Below are positions 23,551-35,137 of a stretch of DNA of 64,000 nt, one piece after another. Below the pieces are notes generated by a model, which saw nothing but the letters and a program-made list of their open reading frames with translations, did no database searches and was not told where the DNA came from. The stretch lies in NCBI GenBank assembly GCA_028386065.3, contig JAKUCV010001129.1, positions 1-64,000 on the forward strand. Direction: 5' to 3'. Origin of the DNA: Turnera subulata (taxonomy: Eukaryota > Streptophyta > Magnoliopsida > Malpighiales > Passifloraceae). Each line of letters opens with the position of its first letter. Positions within the stretch are counted from its first letter, which is position 1. Position numbers and translations under genes: made by a program.

Positions 23551-24773
23551 ATGGCTGGTTCTCCGTCCTCCTCCTCCTCCCCGGAAAGGGAGAGGAAGAA
23601 GAAGCTGAGGTATGATGCTGTTTTAGGTGCGCTTGATGCTGCTATGGGTGCAATTTCGAAGCCAAACCAAGAAGCCGATGATGGTGATGTTGGTTTAGAG
23701 TCGACCATTACCGACGATATTACAAAAAGCTACGGTCACCAGTACTCAGCGTATGAAGATATTAAAACCGACGCCGATTCGGGCGATGATGGTGATGTTG
23801 GTTTAGAGTCGACCATTACCGACGATATTACAAAAAGCTCAGCGTATGAAGATATTAAATCCGACGCTGATGAAAAAGAGGGTGATTCGGAGGATGCCGA
23901 ACCCGATGCAGATGAAGAAGAAGAGGCCGATGGAGAGGAGGCCGGAGCGGACGCTGCTGAGGAAGAGGCTGATTCAGGGGAGGAGGAGGAGGCTAAACCA
24001 GAAAAAGAAAACCCTTTGAGGGATATCCTTCCTGATGGGTTAAAGCCTCGGTTCGACCAATATGTAGAACAGTTTGTTGCGAGTGATGTAAGTAATTAAA
24101 ACCATAGTACACTCTCCTGCCTTTGATTCTTTCTTCTTCTTCTTCTTCTTGTATTTCGTTTGATGTGTCCTAATTGCGCATCCAGGGTTTTGTGGTTGAC
24201 GTCAACGGCATGCCTGTATGGCTTCAGCATCAATTGGTCCGCCCTATCGATTTGGGCAGCTCCAAATTCTACAAGTCCAGAGCGGAAACCGTCTGCCGAT
24301 CTGTCTGTAATGCCGCCAATAAAAAACAAAAGGTTCATTCTGTTCTATTTCGCATCACACTTTTTTATATCCTTCAATGATGAGATGGTTAACATATGTT
24401 TTATGCTTTGGGGCTGGGGATTTTGTTAATGCTTATTGGTTTTCACTTTTCAGAATTTACTTACATGTTTTGTGTCTTTTAAAATTCAAGGAGCAAGAGC
24501 TGGCATTTTGTTGTTGCTTTACCAAATTTACTTACATGTTCTGTGCCTTTTGATTTCAAGAAACAAGAGCTGAAATTTGTAAGGGTTGTGCGTGCAAACA
24601 TCCTGACGTCCCTGGTGCATCTCTATTACATCACTTTTGAGGCTCGCGACCGGTTGGATACTTCTGAGGGTGAAGATGGCACGATCAAAACCTATCGAAC
24701 CAAGGCGACTGTCCGTGACACAGGCCGTCGTATCTCGTCCATAAAGGCAAATGTCCGCCGGTGGTTTGGTTAG
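23551..24773 (+). CDS. Cystatin-fold (UPF0725-like) protein with long acidic N-terminus
   Basis: Three exons, 23551-24087, 24186-24332 and 24561-24773, join in phase 0 to 298 codons. The ATG at 23551 (acgacATGgct) is the first true ATG of the frame. Residues ~10-150 are low-complexity, with Ser runs, a basic patch (ERERKKKLR) and long Asp/Glu tracts. The C-terminal ~100 residues read like the plant cystatin/monellin-type fold: an alpha-helix block (residues ~205-225) followed by strands with ELKFVRVVRANI and LYYITFEARD. These two strands resemble the conserved KFVKVVKA...YYITFEA pattern of the UPF0725/cystatin-like family. The cystatin inhibitory QxVxG loop is not evident, so protease inhibition is doubtful. 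An internal ~105-bp tandem duplication adds a repeated acidic module. The role is unknown. Confidence 0.75.
23673..23874 (+). repeat. In-frame tandem duplication in exon 1
   Basis: The segment from gatgatggtgatgttgg (about 23677) recurs at about 23785, with a 12-bp difference near its end. It encodes GDVGLESTITDDITKS twice, each followed by SAYEDIK-DAD. High nucleotide identity points to a recent duplication. Confidence 0.85.
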
Positions 24774-24806
24774 ATGTGCATCCAAAATGCTCTACCCAAT
24801 TATTTA

Positions 24807-25190
24807 AACTTCTCTTGTATCTAAGCTTATTAGGCACTCTCTGTGGTATGGTTGCATCTTCTTTAGCTTAAGACCAATGCTTCCGTGGTGGATTTGGTGA
24901 CCTATCGGATTTTTTAACTTCTCTTGTATTTATTATGCACTTTCTGTGGTATCCTCGCATTAAGAGGAATGCTTCCGTGGTGGATGTAGGCACTTTATGT
25001 GGTATGCTTGCATTAAGAGGAATGCTTCCGTGGTGGATGTAGTGACCTATCGGATTATTAAGCTTATCAGTCACTTCCTATGGTCTGGTTGCATCTTCTT
25101 AAGCTTAAGATGAATGCTTCCGTGTGGTGGATGTAGTGACCTGTGCCATACTAGTATACTTCTTCTGTATTTAGCCTTATTAGGCACTAT
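24807..25190. repeat. Degenerate tandem repeats downstream of the cystatin-like gene
   Basis: The phrase aatgcttccgtggtggat recurs near 24876, 24969 and 25019, with a variant near 25110. It is accompanied by cttctcttgtat, gcac-ttctgtggta and gacctatcggatt. The units are unequal in length and probably lie in the 3' UTR or terminator of the gene. Confidence 0.7.
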
Positions 25191-26364
25191 CTTTCCATTT
25201 GGATGGATTGTTTTGACTAAACCCATATGCTAAGAGGCTAACAAAGGCTACTGATATATTGATACTGCTCTTGCCATTATCCTTTTCACAGTACTCTTAT
25301 CCTTCGTCCTGATAAAGTCTTTGGCGGTCCGCCGTAGTTGTGTTCTTTGACCTCGTTTTTGCGTGTGAGATTTAACAACATCATACTTCTTACCTCTTGT
25401 GATGATATTCCACAGCCCGGAAACGTTTGAGCTTTCTTTTTTATATTTAACTTTGTAGTTGTTTTTTAAATTGTACCATAACTTGATACCAAGGGGAAAG
25501 TAGTTCCTTCTTCCATTATTCATCATCGAAATTACGAAGTCGATACGTATGCAAAATTGAAATTCTCGAATTTTAGTTTCATGATAATTTTTTAGCAAAA
25601 AGAGAAAGAAATTATGAACAAAATGTCTAACACCTGTCCGAAACTAGTATATGAATGAGTCCACAAGAGCATCCTCGCTCGCTCGCTCACTCACTTGCCT
25701 TTGGGAGACAAGCAATGCGGCCTACCTTAGAGGAGTATTTGCCTTGGTGAGAAGGGAATAAAGACCATTAGGGACAAAAATGGTGGCCACTGGCCAATTG
25801 TTAAGTCCACTAATAATACTACAATTTAATAAAAAAAATTAGAATGGAAAAATGAACATATTTATGGTCCAAAATAGAGGAAAAATATTTGATTATTTAT
25901 TATTAGTAAATTTATCATTCAACACAACTTGGATGAAATAATTTATTAAAATTAATAAGAAGGGATAAAATTATCTGATAATAGTACTTTATTTTGTTAA
26001 AAAAGTGGAAACTCTGAGTGGATGAATGTGCCCGTACGTTCATTGGCCTTTTTATTTTTCTTCTTTTTCATTTTTTTTTAATTACACTCCTAAAAACTAT
26101 CCTATATCTCGAACCTCTCATCTCCGCTGGCAAACAACTGAGTTCTCTTATCTCTGCGTCCCGCCGAGCAGCTATCACCACTAAGTAAAGTTATCACCAC
26201 TAAGTAAGTAAAGTTCGCTGTGTTGGTTTGTCTCTTATACATCATTATACCATGGTTTAAGTGCTTGATGAAAGGAATTGGTTTAAGTGCTTCATGAGAT
26301 GAATTGAGTGATTGGATTTTAGTATGTAATTTGAACTTGAACTATATGATAATTAATTTCTCCT
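25191..26364. other. Intergenic, AT-rich
   Basis: No convincing gene. A minus-strand frame at 25248-25598 has no recognisable domain. The later exons expected for the MATE gene are not visible here. A short direct repeat (ttatcaccactaagtaa) is near 26172-26210. Confidence 0.5.
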
Positions 26365-26472
26365 TGATAGACTAAATGCCATAGCAACGCCAATTTCTCC
26401 TAATCCTAGCTTATAAACTAAAGTCCAACACATAGTCACATGGGAAAGTAGAATGAAAAATGAGCTTATTAG
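26365..26472 (-). pseudogene. MATE transporter exon 2, distal fragment beyond the copia insertion
   Basis: Read on the minus strand after removing the copia element and one ATTAG copy, the frame runs on from the exon at 32002 (ATG CTA ATA AGC). It continues for about 35 codons with MATE-like sequence (MCWTLVYKLGLGEIGVA). It then diverges and meets a stop. No later exons follow, so the gene is truncated as well as interrupted. Confidence 0.75.
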
Positions 26473-27225
26473 TGTTAGAATATGTGATCAAGCTGCACTA
26501 AGAGTGATCAAGCTGTTAGTTGAGTTAGTGGAGAATAATCAAGTTGTGTGGTTGGTCCCATCAATTTAAATGTGTTAGGTAAAGTGTGCTTTTGTTTATT
26601 GTAATCCAAGTGTGTGTGAGTGTTTGATTATTGTAATTGTAGTGTGTTTATCCTGAGTTGTAAGTGGGTTAGCTTTAAATGATGTGCTATTATGAGCATC
26701 TTAGGAAAAGCAAACCCACTAATTAAAGTGATAGGGTCAGCTGAGTGGAGTGGTTGGGTGATAGGCTGATTTTCTGCCTATATATTGAGTCTTGTAATCT
26801 GAATTCTACAAGTGAAATAAGAGTGAATTGAGTGTGTTTCGCTTCATTAAGTGTTTCTTGATTTATTCATTAAGTGTTCAAGCCACAAGATTGAGAGATT
26901 AGAGAGAAAACCAGTGGAACAGTAACTCAAAAAACCAGCTTTTGCATTTCTGTAGATTTTTAGAAATTCCCAGAATTTGTGTAGCAGCCTTCTACACAAA
27001 ATTCTACAGCAACATTAAAACATCGATGTTTTGATTTAAACATCGATGTTCTAAGCATTCGGCAAGTTCCAGGTTCATCAAACATCGATGTTTTGATCCC
27101 AACATCGATGTTCTGTCAATTTGCAAGAATTGCTTGAAGTTCCAATAACTCAAAACATCGATGTTCTTGATCCAACATCGATGTTCTTGAGCTAAAAGAT
27201 CATTGTTCAGAAACAAAAGCCAACA
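26473..27225 (+). repeat. 5' LTR of the copia element
   Basis: A near-direct repeat gtgatcaagctg occurs twice at its start. TATA-like ctatatatt is near 26779. Six perfect 12-bp palindromes AACATCGATGTT lie in its last 210 bp (27019, 27039, 27081, 27101, 27154, 27174). Confidence 0.95.
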
Positions 27226-27227
27226 AT

Positions 27228-27239
27228 TGGTAGCGGAGC
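27228..27239 (+). other. Primer binding site of the copia element
   Basis: TGGTAGCGGAGC two bases after the LTR, with the same two substitutions from TGGTATCAGAGC as in the gypsy element at 1489. Confidence 0.7.
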
Positions 27240-27322
27240 AGGTTCCTTCTTTCAGGCCTGTTCTAATTCATTGAAACCACATCGAATTAGCCTCAAACAC
27301 CTTCCAAACACCAAACTTCAAA

Positions 27323-28200
27323 ATGAATACACAGCCCGCAAATAGAACCACCTCATCCTTACCCCTACCACCCATTTTTTATGGAACTACAACTATTGGG
27401 CTATAAGGATGAAATCCTTCCTTGTAGCTAATGGTTTGTGGTTTTTAGTTGAAGAAGGTTTTAAAGAAGAAGAAGACATTGAAGAAATGTCTGTAAATCA
27501 ATTGAGAACATACAATGAACGATTGCAGAAACATAATACTGCAATTTCATTTATGTTCTCTTTGGTTTCAAAGGAGATTTTTCCTTTGATTGTTGGGGCT
27601 ACAACAGTCAAAGAAGCATGGGAGATCCTTGAGAAGCAGTTCAGAGGGTCTAAAGAAACAAGACAAATCAGAATGTAATCTTTGAGGAGAGATTTTAAAA
27701 TGCTGAAGATGTTAGAAACAGAAACAATAAGGGAGTATACCTCAAAAGCTCAAAGCATTGTCAACAAAATCAGGCTATATGGAGAAATGATCCCTGAGGT
27801 TAGAGTAGTTGAAAAGATCCTCAACACAGTTGTAGATAAATTTGAATCAAAAGTTGTAGCTATTGAAGAATCAAGAGACATCACTGAGATGTCAGTTCCT
27901 GAACTCATTGGCAAATTAGAAACTCATGAGCAGAGGCATGTGAGAAGAGTTGAAGCTGGGATTGAAAAGGCTTTCCAAACTAAGCAGCAAAATGTCAACA
28001 ACAAATTTGAAGCTAAACAAAAACCGGAGAAAAGCACATACAAGCACCAGAAGGAGGCCTCAAACTCATAAATAGTGTTCTCACCTTGCAAATTCTATAG
28101 AAAGACAAACCATTTGGAGCAGAGGTGCTGGAGAAAAAAGAAGTGAATTTTTTGTCACAAAATTGGGCACATTGAACGTTTTTGCAAAGCAAAATAAAAT
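27323..28200 (+). pseudogene. gag of the copia element (broken)
   Basis: The likely start is ATG 27323. A shift before 27400 and a stop at 27676 break the frame, which then continues at 27682-28071. The product has the UBN2-type gag helical region, with KEAWEILEKQFRG typical of copia gag. Zinc-knuckle cysteines and histidines appear near 28084-28190, interrupted by stops. Confidence 0.85.
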
Positions 28201-28329
28201 GGAGAAAATTAAGTCCAACAACAAGTGCAACAACAACAACAAACTCAGACTCAACATCAAGCTCAGCTAGCCGAAGAAAATCAAGAGGAGTTCATGTTCA
28301 TGGCAAGTGAAAGTTCAGAAAAATAAGAA

Positions 28330-31273
28330 AATGGTGTTTGGTACATTGACAGTGGCTGTACCAGTCACATGATTGGAAATTCAAAATTTGTGTGGAAGTT
28401 AGTAGGCTGATGGTGCCATTCTCAAATCCAAAGGAAAAGGTACGGTTTCTATGAACTACAATGGAGTTAGTAGGCTCATTAAAGATGTCCTCCTAGTTCC
28501 TGGTTTGAAGCACAATCTTTTGAGTGTGCCACAGATGGTTAAAAATGGATATTCTGTGAGCTTTGAAGATGATTGTTGTATGATTGCTATGAAAGAAAAA
28601 TTAGTCAGCAAAATTAAAATGAAGAACAATGCATTTCCATTGAACTTGAACAAGCATTATGAGATGGTGAACACAAGAGAAGTTGATGAAAGTAGCTTAT
28701 GGCATAGAAGATATGGCCATGCTAGCTTGCATTTTTTTAAACTTGTTGCACAAAAGGAGTATGTCAGGGATTTGCCACCAATACAAGTTCCTGGAGAAAT
28801 TTGTGAGCCATGCCAATTAGGAAAGATGCATAGAGAATCATTCCCAGTTGCAGCAGAAGGAAGAGCCCTAGAGAAGCTGGAGTTGGTGCACATCGACCTT
28901 TGTGGCCCAATGCACACACCCTCCTTGAGTGGTAATATCTATTTCATGCTATTCATTGATGATCTAACACGCATGACATGGATTTACTTCTAGAAGAATA
29001 AGTTGGCAACTCTGGAAGTATTCAAGAAATTTAAAGGCATGGCAGAAGCACAAAGCAATTGTAGTTTGAAAAAGCTGAGATCAGATAGAGGGGGAGAGTT
29101 CATATCAAAGATGTTTAAAGATTTCAGCAACTCAAATGGTATTCTTCATCAATTGACAGTACCATATTCTCCTCAGCAAAATGGAGTGGTGGAAAGAAAG
29201 AACAGAACCGTGATGGAGATGGCAAGAAGCATGCTAGCAGAAAAGAAACTTCCTCAAAGTTTTTGGGCAGAAGCTACCTACATTGCTGTGTATCTCATCA
29301 ATAGGCTTCCAACAAAATCAGTTGAAGGAAAGACTCCCATTGAAGCTTGGACTGGTAAGAAACCAACTGTGAAGCATTTGAAAGTATTTGGTTCTCTTTG
29401 CTATGTCCATGTTCCAGAAGAAAAGAGAAAAAAGCTGGATTTCAAAGCTGAAAGAGGCATTTTGTTGAGATATAGTAGTCAATCCAAAGGCTACAGGGTG
29501 TTTATGATTGACAATGAGAAGGTGGTGACAACAAGAGATGTCAAAGTGGATGAGGAAGCTTATTGGGATTGGAAAGAAAAGAAGGTAATAAAGAACAATC
29601 CTAGTGATGCAGCTGAAGTGCAAGAAGATCATCCTCTAAATGAAGAGAATTATGATTCAGATACACCTCCAATGAAGGTTAGACCACTTGCTGATGTATA
29701 TGAGAGGTGTAATTTTGTAGAAACAGAGCCACACTGTTATGAAGAAGCAGAAAAGCAAGAACATTGGAAAAGAGCCATGGAGGAAGAAATTGGCATGATC
29801 AACAAAAATGAAACTTGGAAATTGGTTCCAAGGCCTGGAAATCAGAAGATAATTAGAGTCAAATGGGTGTTTCGCACTAAAATGAATCCTGATGGCACCA
29901 TTTCCAAGTTCAAAGCAAGACTTGTGGTCAAGGGCTATGCACAACAATATGGCCTAGACTACCTTGAAACTTTTGCCCCAGTAGCTCGCCTTGACATAAT
30001 CAGATTGCTCTTGGCTATTTCAGCTCAAAACAAATGGAAGTTATTCCACTTAGATGTGAAATCTGCATTTCTAAATGGAATTCTAGAAGAAGAAGTCTAC
30101 ATTGAGCAACCTAAAGGTTTCATTGTGGAAGGAAAGGAAGACTATGTTTACAGGTTGAAGAAAGCTCTCTATGGACTAAAACAGGCTCCAAGAGCTTGGT
30201 ATAGTCGCATGGATAGTCACTTGGTTCATCAAGGATTTAAAAGAAGTGAAAATGAAGCAACCTTGTATGTGAAAGGCAGCTTTTGTGATGATTTGATCAT
30301 AGTTTCCCTCTATGTTGATTACATGCTGATTACCGGAGCAAATCACAGCAAAATTTCAGTTTTCAAAACTGAAATGATGAAAGAGTTTGAAATATCTAAT
30401 TTGGGATTGATGCACTACTTCCTTGGAATGGAGGTGATGCAATGTGATGAAGGAATTATGATCTCTCAGAAAAGATATACAGAATCCATCCTAGAAAAAT
30501 TCAAAATGGACTCTTGCAAACCAGTGGCAACCCCATTGGTCTAAAACACCAAGCTTGCAAAGAATGAAAATGAAGAAGATGCTGAAATTAGGGTGTTCAG
30601 GAGCTGTGTAGGGAGCTTGTTGTACCTTCCAGCAACTCGATCTGATATACTATTTGCAACAAATTTACTATCAAGATTTCTCAATGCCCCCAAGAAGAGT
30701 CATGCTACCGTAATGAAGAGAGTGCTAAGGTATGTCAAAGGCACTACTGATCTTGGTCTACATTATAGCTCATCCAAAGATGCAAAATTGAAGGCATATA
30801 GTGATAGTGATTGGGCTGGAAGTGTAGATGACATGAAGAGCACAACTGGTTATGTTTTCTTGTTTGGTTCAAATGCATTTTCGTGGTGTTCTAAGAAACA
30901 AACTGTTGTTGCTCAATCCACAGCTGAAGCAGAGTACCTTGCTGCTGCTTCAACTGTAAATCAAGTAGTTTGGTTCAGAAAGATCATGTTTGATTTGAAG
31001 ATGGAGCAAGAAGAACCTATGGAGCTATTCTGTGACAATCAGTCCACTATTGCCATGATTAAGAATCCAATTGATCATGGCAAGACTAAGCATTTCAAGA
31101 TTAGATTTCATGTGATTCGAGAAGCTGAAAGTGAAGGAGAAGTTCAAGTTTTATTCTGCTCCTCCGAAAAGCAATTGGCAAACCTGTTCACAAAGCCTTT
31201 GCCCAAGAACAAGTTTGATTTGTTGAAGAATATATTGAATATGAAGAGCAGCTTGGTCAAGGGGGAGTGTTAG
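28330..31273 (+). pseudogene. pol of the copia element: protease, integrase, RT, RNase H
   Basis: The protease motif DSGCTSHM (about 28348) is followed by a frame disruption. The GAG-pre-integrase HHCC region (28690-28830) and integrase core (HIDLCGP, RSDRGGEF, ENGVVERKN-like) follow. A stop at 28991 splits the integrase. The RT region (29860-30540) keeps LDVKSAFLNG, but its catalytic box reads YVDY instead of YVDD (about 30313). A stop at 30542 precedes RNase H, which retains SDSDWAGS and the C-terminal block to 31273. Frames are long, but the enzyme set cannot be made whole. Confidence 0.92.
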
Positions 31274-32001
31274 ATTATGTGATCAAGCTGCACTAAGAGT
31301 GATCAAGCTGTTAGTTGAGTTAGTGGAGAATAATCAAGTTGTGTGCTTGGTCCCATCAACTTAAGTGTGTTAGTAAAGTGTGCTTTTGTTTATTGTAATC
31401 CAAGTGTGTGTGAGTGTTTGTTTATTGTAATTGTAGTGTGTTTATCCTGAGTTGTAAGTGGGTTAGCTTTAAAAGATGTGCTATTATGAGCATCTTAGGA
31501 AAAGCAAACCCACTAATTAAAGTGATAGAGTCAGCTGAGTGGAGTGGTTGGGTGATAGGCTGATTTTCTGCCTATATATTGAGTCTTGTAATCTGAATTC
31601 TACAAGTGAAATAAGAGTGAATTGAGTGTGTTTCACTTCATTAAGTGTTTCTTGACTTGTTCATTAAGTGTTCAAGCTACAAGATTGAGAGATTAGAGAG
31701 AAAACTAATGGAACAGTAACTCAAAAAACCAGCTTTTGCATTTCTGTAGATTTCTGAAAATTCCCAGAATTTGTGTAGCAGCCTTCTACACAAAATTCTG
31801 CAGCAACATTAAAACATCGATGTTCTAAGCATTCGGCAAGTTCCAGGTTCATCAAACATGGATGTTTTGATCCCAACATCGATGTTCTGTCAATTCGCAA
31901 GAATTGCTTGAAGTTCCAGTAACTCAAAACATCGATGTTCTTGATCCAACACATCGATGTTCTTGAGCTAAAAGATCATTGTTCAGAAACAAAAGCCAAC
32001 A
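31268..32001 (+). repeat. 3' LTR of the copia element
   Basis: Matches the 5' LTR apart from point changes and a 20-bp deletion that removed one palindrome unit near 31815. The remaining palindromes are partly mutated (AACATGGATGTT near 31856). Confidence 0.95.
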
Positions 32002-32782
32002 ATTAGCATCGGAACATTCACACTCTGTGTCTGAAGAAATCTTGTCAAAGGTTTAAGGACAGCTGCTCCAAATAGTCCCGGGATCAGCCACATTGAGTAC
32101 TTGCAAGCTTCTTTTGAGATTTTGGAGTCTTGGCCTATGAGAGGTAGTATTCTACCCATGAAGATCCACAGGATGCAGATTGGTGGACAGGCCATAATTA
32201 AAGAGATGATTGAACTGTAAGTATAAATTCCTAGCTTTTTGTACTGTTTTGCCCCATAAGCTTGACCACATAGAGTTTCCAATCCACCTGCCATTCCTGA
32301 CTGTTTATGTAGTGAATTGTGAAATAAGTATTTCCAGTTACAAAAATAGTTGCAGGAATGGAGCGAGTTGATAATAATACTATATATTTCACAGATATGT
32401 GCAAGAGAAAAAGATGCTTTAAATTCTGTAATAAAATTGAGAACACAGTACTGCATCTTCTAAGCCGCATCATACATGGGACCAGCTAATGACCAACCAA
32501 AAGCACGTGTCACCGTTGGACCATATATTTCGTCAGGATTAGTCAAAAGATAATGAATCCTAATTTATACTATAATTGGTACTGTAGGAAGGGATATTAT
32601 AAATTGATTCTTAAAAAGAAAGAAGGAAGTGATATCATTAGTAGGCTATCTGTATATATACATGTAAACATACTTGCTAAACTGCATAACAAAATAAACA
32701 AGAAAGAATGCGTGGCAACTCGTTAGTGAATCTTGATTAAATTAGTAGATCGTATTCGTATCACCTCAATATCACAGGTCCA

Positions 32783-33236
32783 ATGATTTGCCTTTGTGAT
32801 TCGGGATGCATTGGGTGTGTTGCACCGTTTTGGTATGGATAGGAAAAAGGTGCACCTCAGTTTTAGTGGGTGAAGCATGGGGTATGTTGGCTGGTTTGGT
32901 GAAAGCACGGGATGCAGGAGTCAAACAGATTATTGTTGAATCTGACTCAGCTGTGTTGGTCCAAATTATCAAAGGCCAGCTTATTGGTGTGGATGGGAAG
33001 TGCAAGCCTTGGTGGATTGAATCATTGAAATTTTGGCTTCTTTCAATAGTTCTAGTGTTGTGTGTATACATAGGAGTGCTAATGTAGCAGCTGATATGGG
33101 GGGGCAAAGTTTGCACTGGCCTCTGTGGGTGCTGGTTGCCCAAACCCACCACAAGCTTTTTTTTGATGTAATTACTAAAGCAGTTGGCTGATGAATGAAT
33201 GAATGAATGAAAGGTTTTTGTGTTCCAAAAAAAAAA
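32783..33236 (+). mobile_element. 5'-truncated LINE (RNase H region and tail) in MATE intron 1
   Basis: The 15-bp direct repeat aatatcacaggtcca at 32768-32782 and 33237-33251 flanks it; the insert ends in TGAATGA repeats and an A run. The sequence encodes an RVT_3-type RNase H segment (SDSAVLVQIIKGQ), as found at the end of plant L1-type LINE polyproteins. Only the last ~450 bp were inserted. Confidence 0.88.
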
Positions 33237-33294
33237 AATATCACAGGTCCACACATAGATTTTTGTCACAACTAGCTGATATTTGTCCATTATT

Positions 33295-33338
33295 AAATGG
33301 TGAGTAACTCTTTTTTTATTCCAAAAATGGTGACTAAC
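33295..33338. repeat. Tail-only insertion flanked by 14-bp repeats
   Basis: aaatggtgagtaac at 33295-33308 and aaatggtgactaac at 33325-33338 (one mismatch) enclose a 16-bp T-rich segment. It looks like a target duplication around little more than a retroposon tail. Confidence 0.5.
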
Positions 33339-33656
33339 GGATTGCCTATCTTCATTTGATATGTAAACAAATCTGAAATACTCCACTACCACGGAGAAGA
33401 AGCAGAGGAGAGGACTTACAAGAAGGCTGAATCCGGTGACATTGGTGAGAGAAGTGGCAATAGCAACGGAGGAGAGGGAGAACTGACCCAGGTGCCCCAC
33501 TATTATAATGGACGAAACTTGCTGGAGATACTGTAACACTGACACTGCCACCATTGGAGCCGCTATATATCCTGCCTTCCTTAGCTCTTTCACAAACCCA
33601 TCTCTTGTTAATTCCCATTTCTTCTCATTGCCAAAACTGGTCTCTGCCTCTGCCAT

Positions 33657-35137
33657 TTACCAAATGGTTTGTGGTTGGTTTAACTCTCCCTTCAGAGCGC
33701 ATTTGCCAACTTGACCTCAGAATATATATATATATATATACACAAAGGGGTCTTCCAAAAGAAGGGTCTCCTCACTGGAGACTGGAGTGGAAACAGAATA
33801 AAATAATGCAATGGTTGAGTGCTGATTCTGATTACTGGATTGAACCCGCCAATTAAAAGTTCCACTACGTGACCAATGATGGATCAAATGGTGTTAAAAA
33901 CTCAAAAGTGGACACAAAGAGTGTCCTTTTCTGGTAAATATCACCACTTGTTGTAATAGTAATATAGTATGCCGTAGAAAAAAAAATGAAAATAGTCTAC
34001 TTAATCCCCAAAAACGTTTTATTTATTACAGATTATACAGTATCCGTATTTGTAGCAACAACAATTTATATAATTGGGTCCCGCCATCCGGGTGTATTCA
34101 ATACGAAAGATTTGGTGAGAGAACACTGTGATTCACCAACAGCCAGCTAATCTGGAAATTATGTGTTTTCTTCTTTCATGGGCTGTATATCCGGCAAGGG
34201 AATGGATTGGAGATCAACTTTGATGGCATGCCATGATGTAGGGTCAACTTTTAATAACAAATTAATATCTTCCAAATATAAAAAAAAACAAATATACAAT
34301 TTTAAAAATGCACTATATAAGTTGCAAGTTCCGGCACCTGCCAAAAATGGGTGCTACACTGCATGGAGAAGGCAGTTCATGCCAGGACAACACATACATG
34401 GAGAAGACAACATATTTTCAGCAAATCGGCATGGACAGTGCCTTATCTTCCAAAAAAAGAATGATAGTAATTGGAAGATGCGTTACTTTGCAACACATGT
34501 TACATGCTTTAATTGGAAAACTATATCCTGCTGGAACCAAAATGAGGCTGTGCATTGAAGTTATGTATGGATGTGTAATGAACAATAAGAATTGTTATTA
34601 GTAATAATCAAAATGAAATTATTTTTATTATTAGACACTCACATATTTGAGTCAAATTTAGGAATTTTGCACTGGAGATGAACTTTAGAAAAATGCTAAT
34701 AAAAGAGCAAAAAGCTTAGCCATTGAGAAAACTCAGAATTCCATTCAATTAGTCTTTTTCCAAAACTAGAATGAAAGTCTAACCGAGAAGTCAGCAATTC
34801 GTTCAGTGAATACAGCCATCTATTTCATCCCATTGTCCAAACGAATAAAAGGCACTTTTTGTGCCTTTTGTGTTGCACTAAAATATTTTTTTCGTGCTAA
34901 CATTTTACGGCAATAAGCTTCAAATATGGCCTGTGACAGACTATGCAAGCCTGAACATCTAGAAGGATGTTGTTCAGAAGAAAAAAAAATCTAGACCTAC
35001 GGTATCCGTATGCTTTAAAGCTTTATGCAAGCAACAACAGTTCAGAGACTTGCAGTTATTAAACGTGATCAACCACCAACCTGCCGCACAAAACAATTTA
35101 CAACAGAAGAAGCGAACATTCAAAGGCTACAACTGGC
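33657..35137. other. Intergenic between MATE and HACL genes
   Basis: Holds a (TA)n microsatellite (about 33722-33740) that may serve as the MATE TATA region. A perfect 9-bp stem hairpin (AAAAGGCAC / GTGCCTTTT, loop TTTTT) lies at 34847-34869. No gene recognised. Confidence 0.55.

Larger units (their letters stand above)
26473..32001 (+). mobile_element. Ty1/copia element inserted in a MATE gene exon
   Basis: LTRs at 26473-27225 (753 bp) and 31268-32001 (734 bp) both begin TGTTAGA and end CCAACA. A perfect target duplication ATTAG (26468-26472, 32002-32006) flanks it. The primer site is at 27228-27239; the polypurine tract caagggggag precedes the 3' LTR. Integrase lies before RT, the copia order. 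About 20 substitutions plus a 20-bp deletion separate the LTRs (about 97 % identity). Stops and shifts break the frame, and one catalytic RT residue is changed, so this copy is inactive. Confidence 0.95.
32002..33656 (-). pseudogene. MATE/DTX efflux transporter, 5' exons, interrupted by copia
   Basis: Exon 1 is complement(33420-33656), 79 codons from ATG, ending at a GTAAGT donor. Exon 2 starts at 32300 and runs to the copia insertion at 32002. Exon 1 encodes a short N-terminus and the first membrane helix with ELRKAGYIAAPMVAVS. Exon 2 opens with the MATE hallmark GLETLCGQAYGA and ends near QSVNVPML. MATE proteins are multi-pass membrane antiporters that export metabolites or organic ions in exchange for H+ or Na+. 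The copia element splits exon 2, the sequence degenerates soon after, and no further exons appear. Intron 1 (32301-33419) holds a LINE tail and a tail-only insertion. Confidence 0.85.

Noticed and set aside
25248..25598. Minus frame of 116 codons as remaining MATE exon
   Set aside because: No MATE motifs; basic low-similarity sequence.
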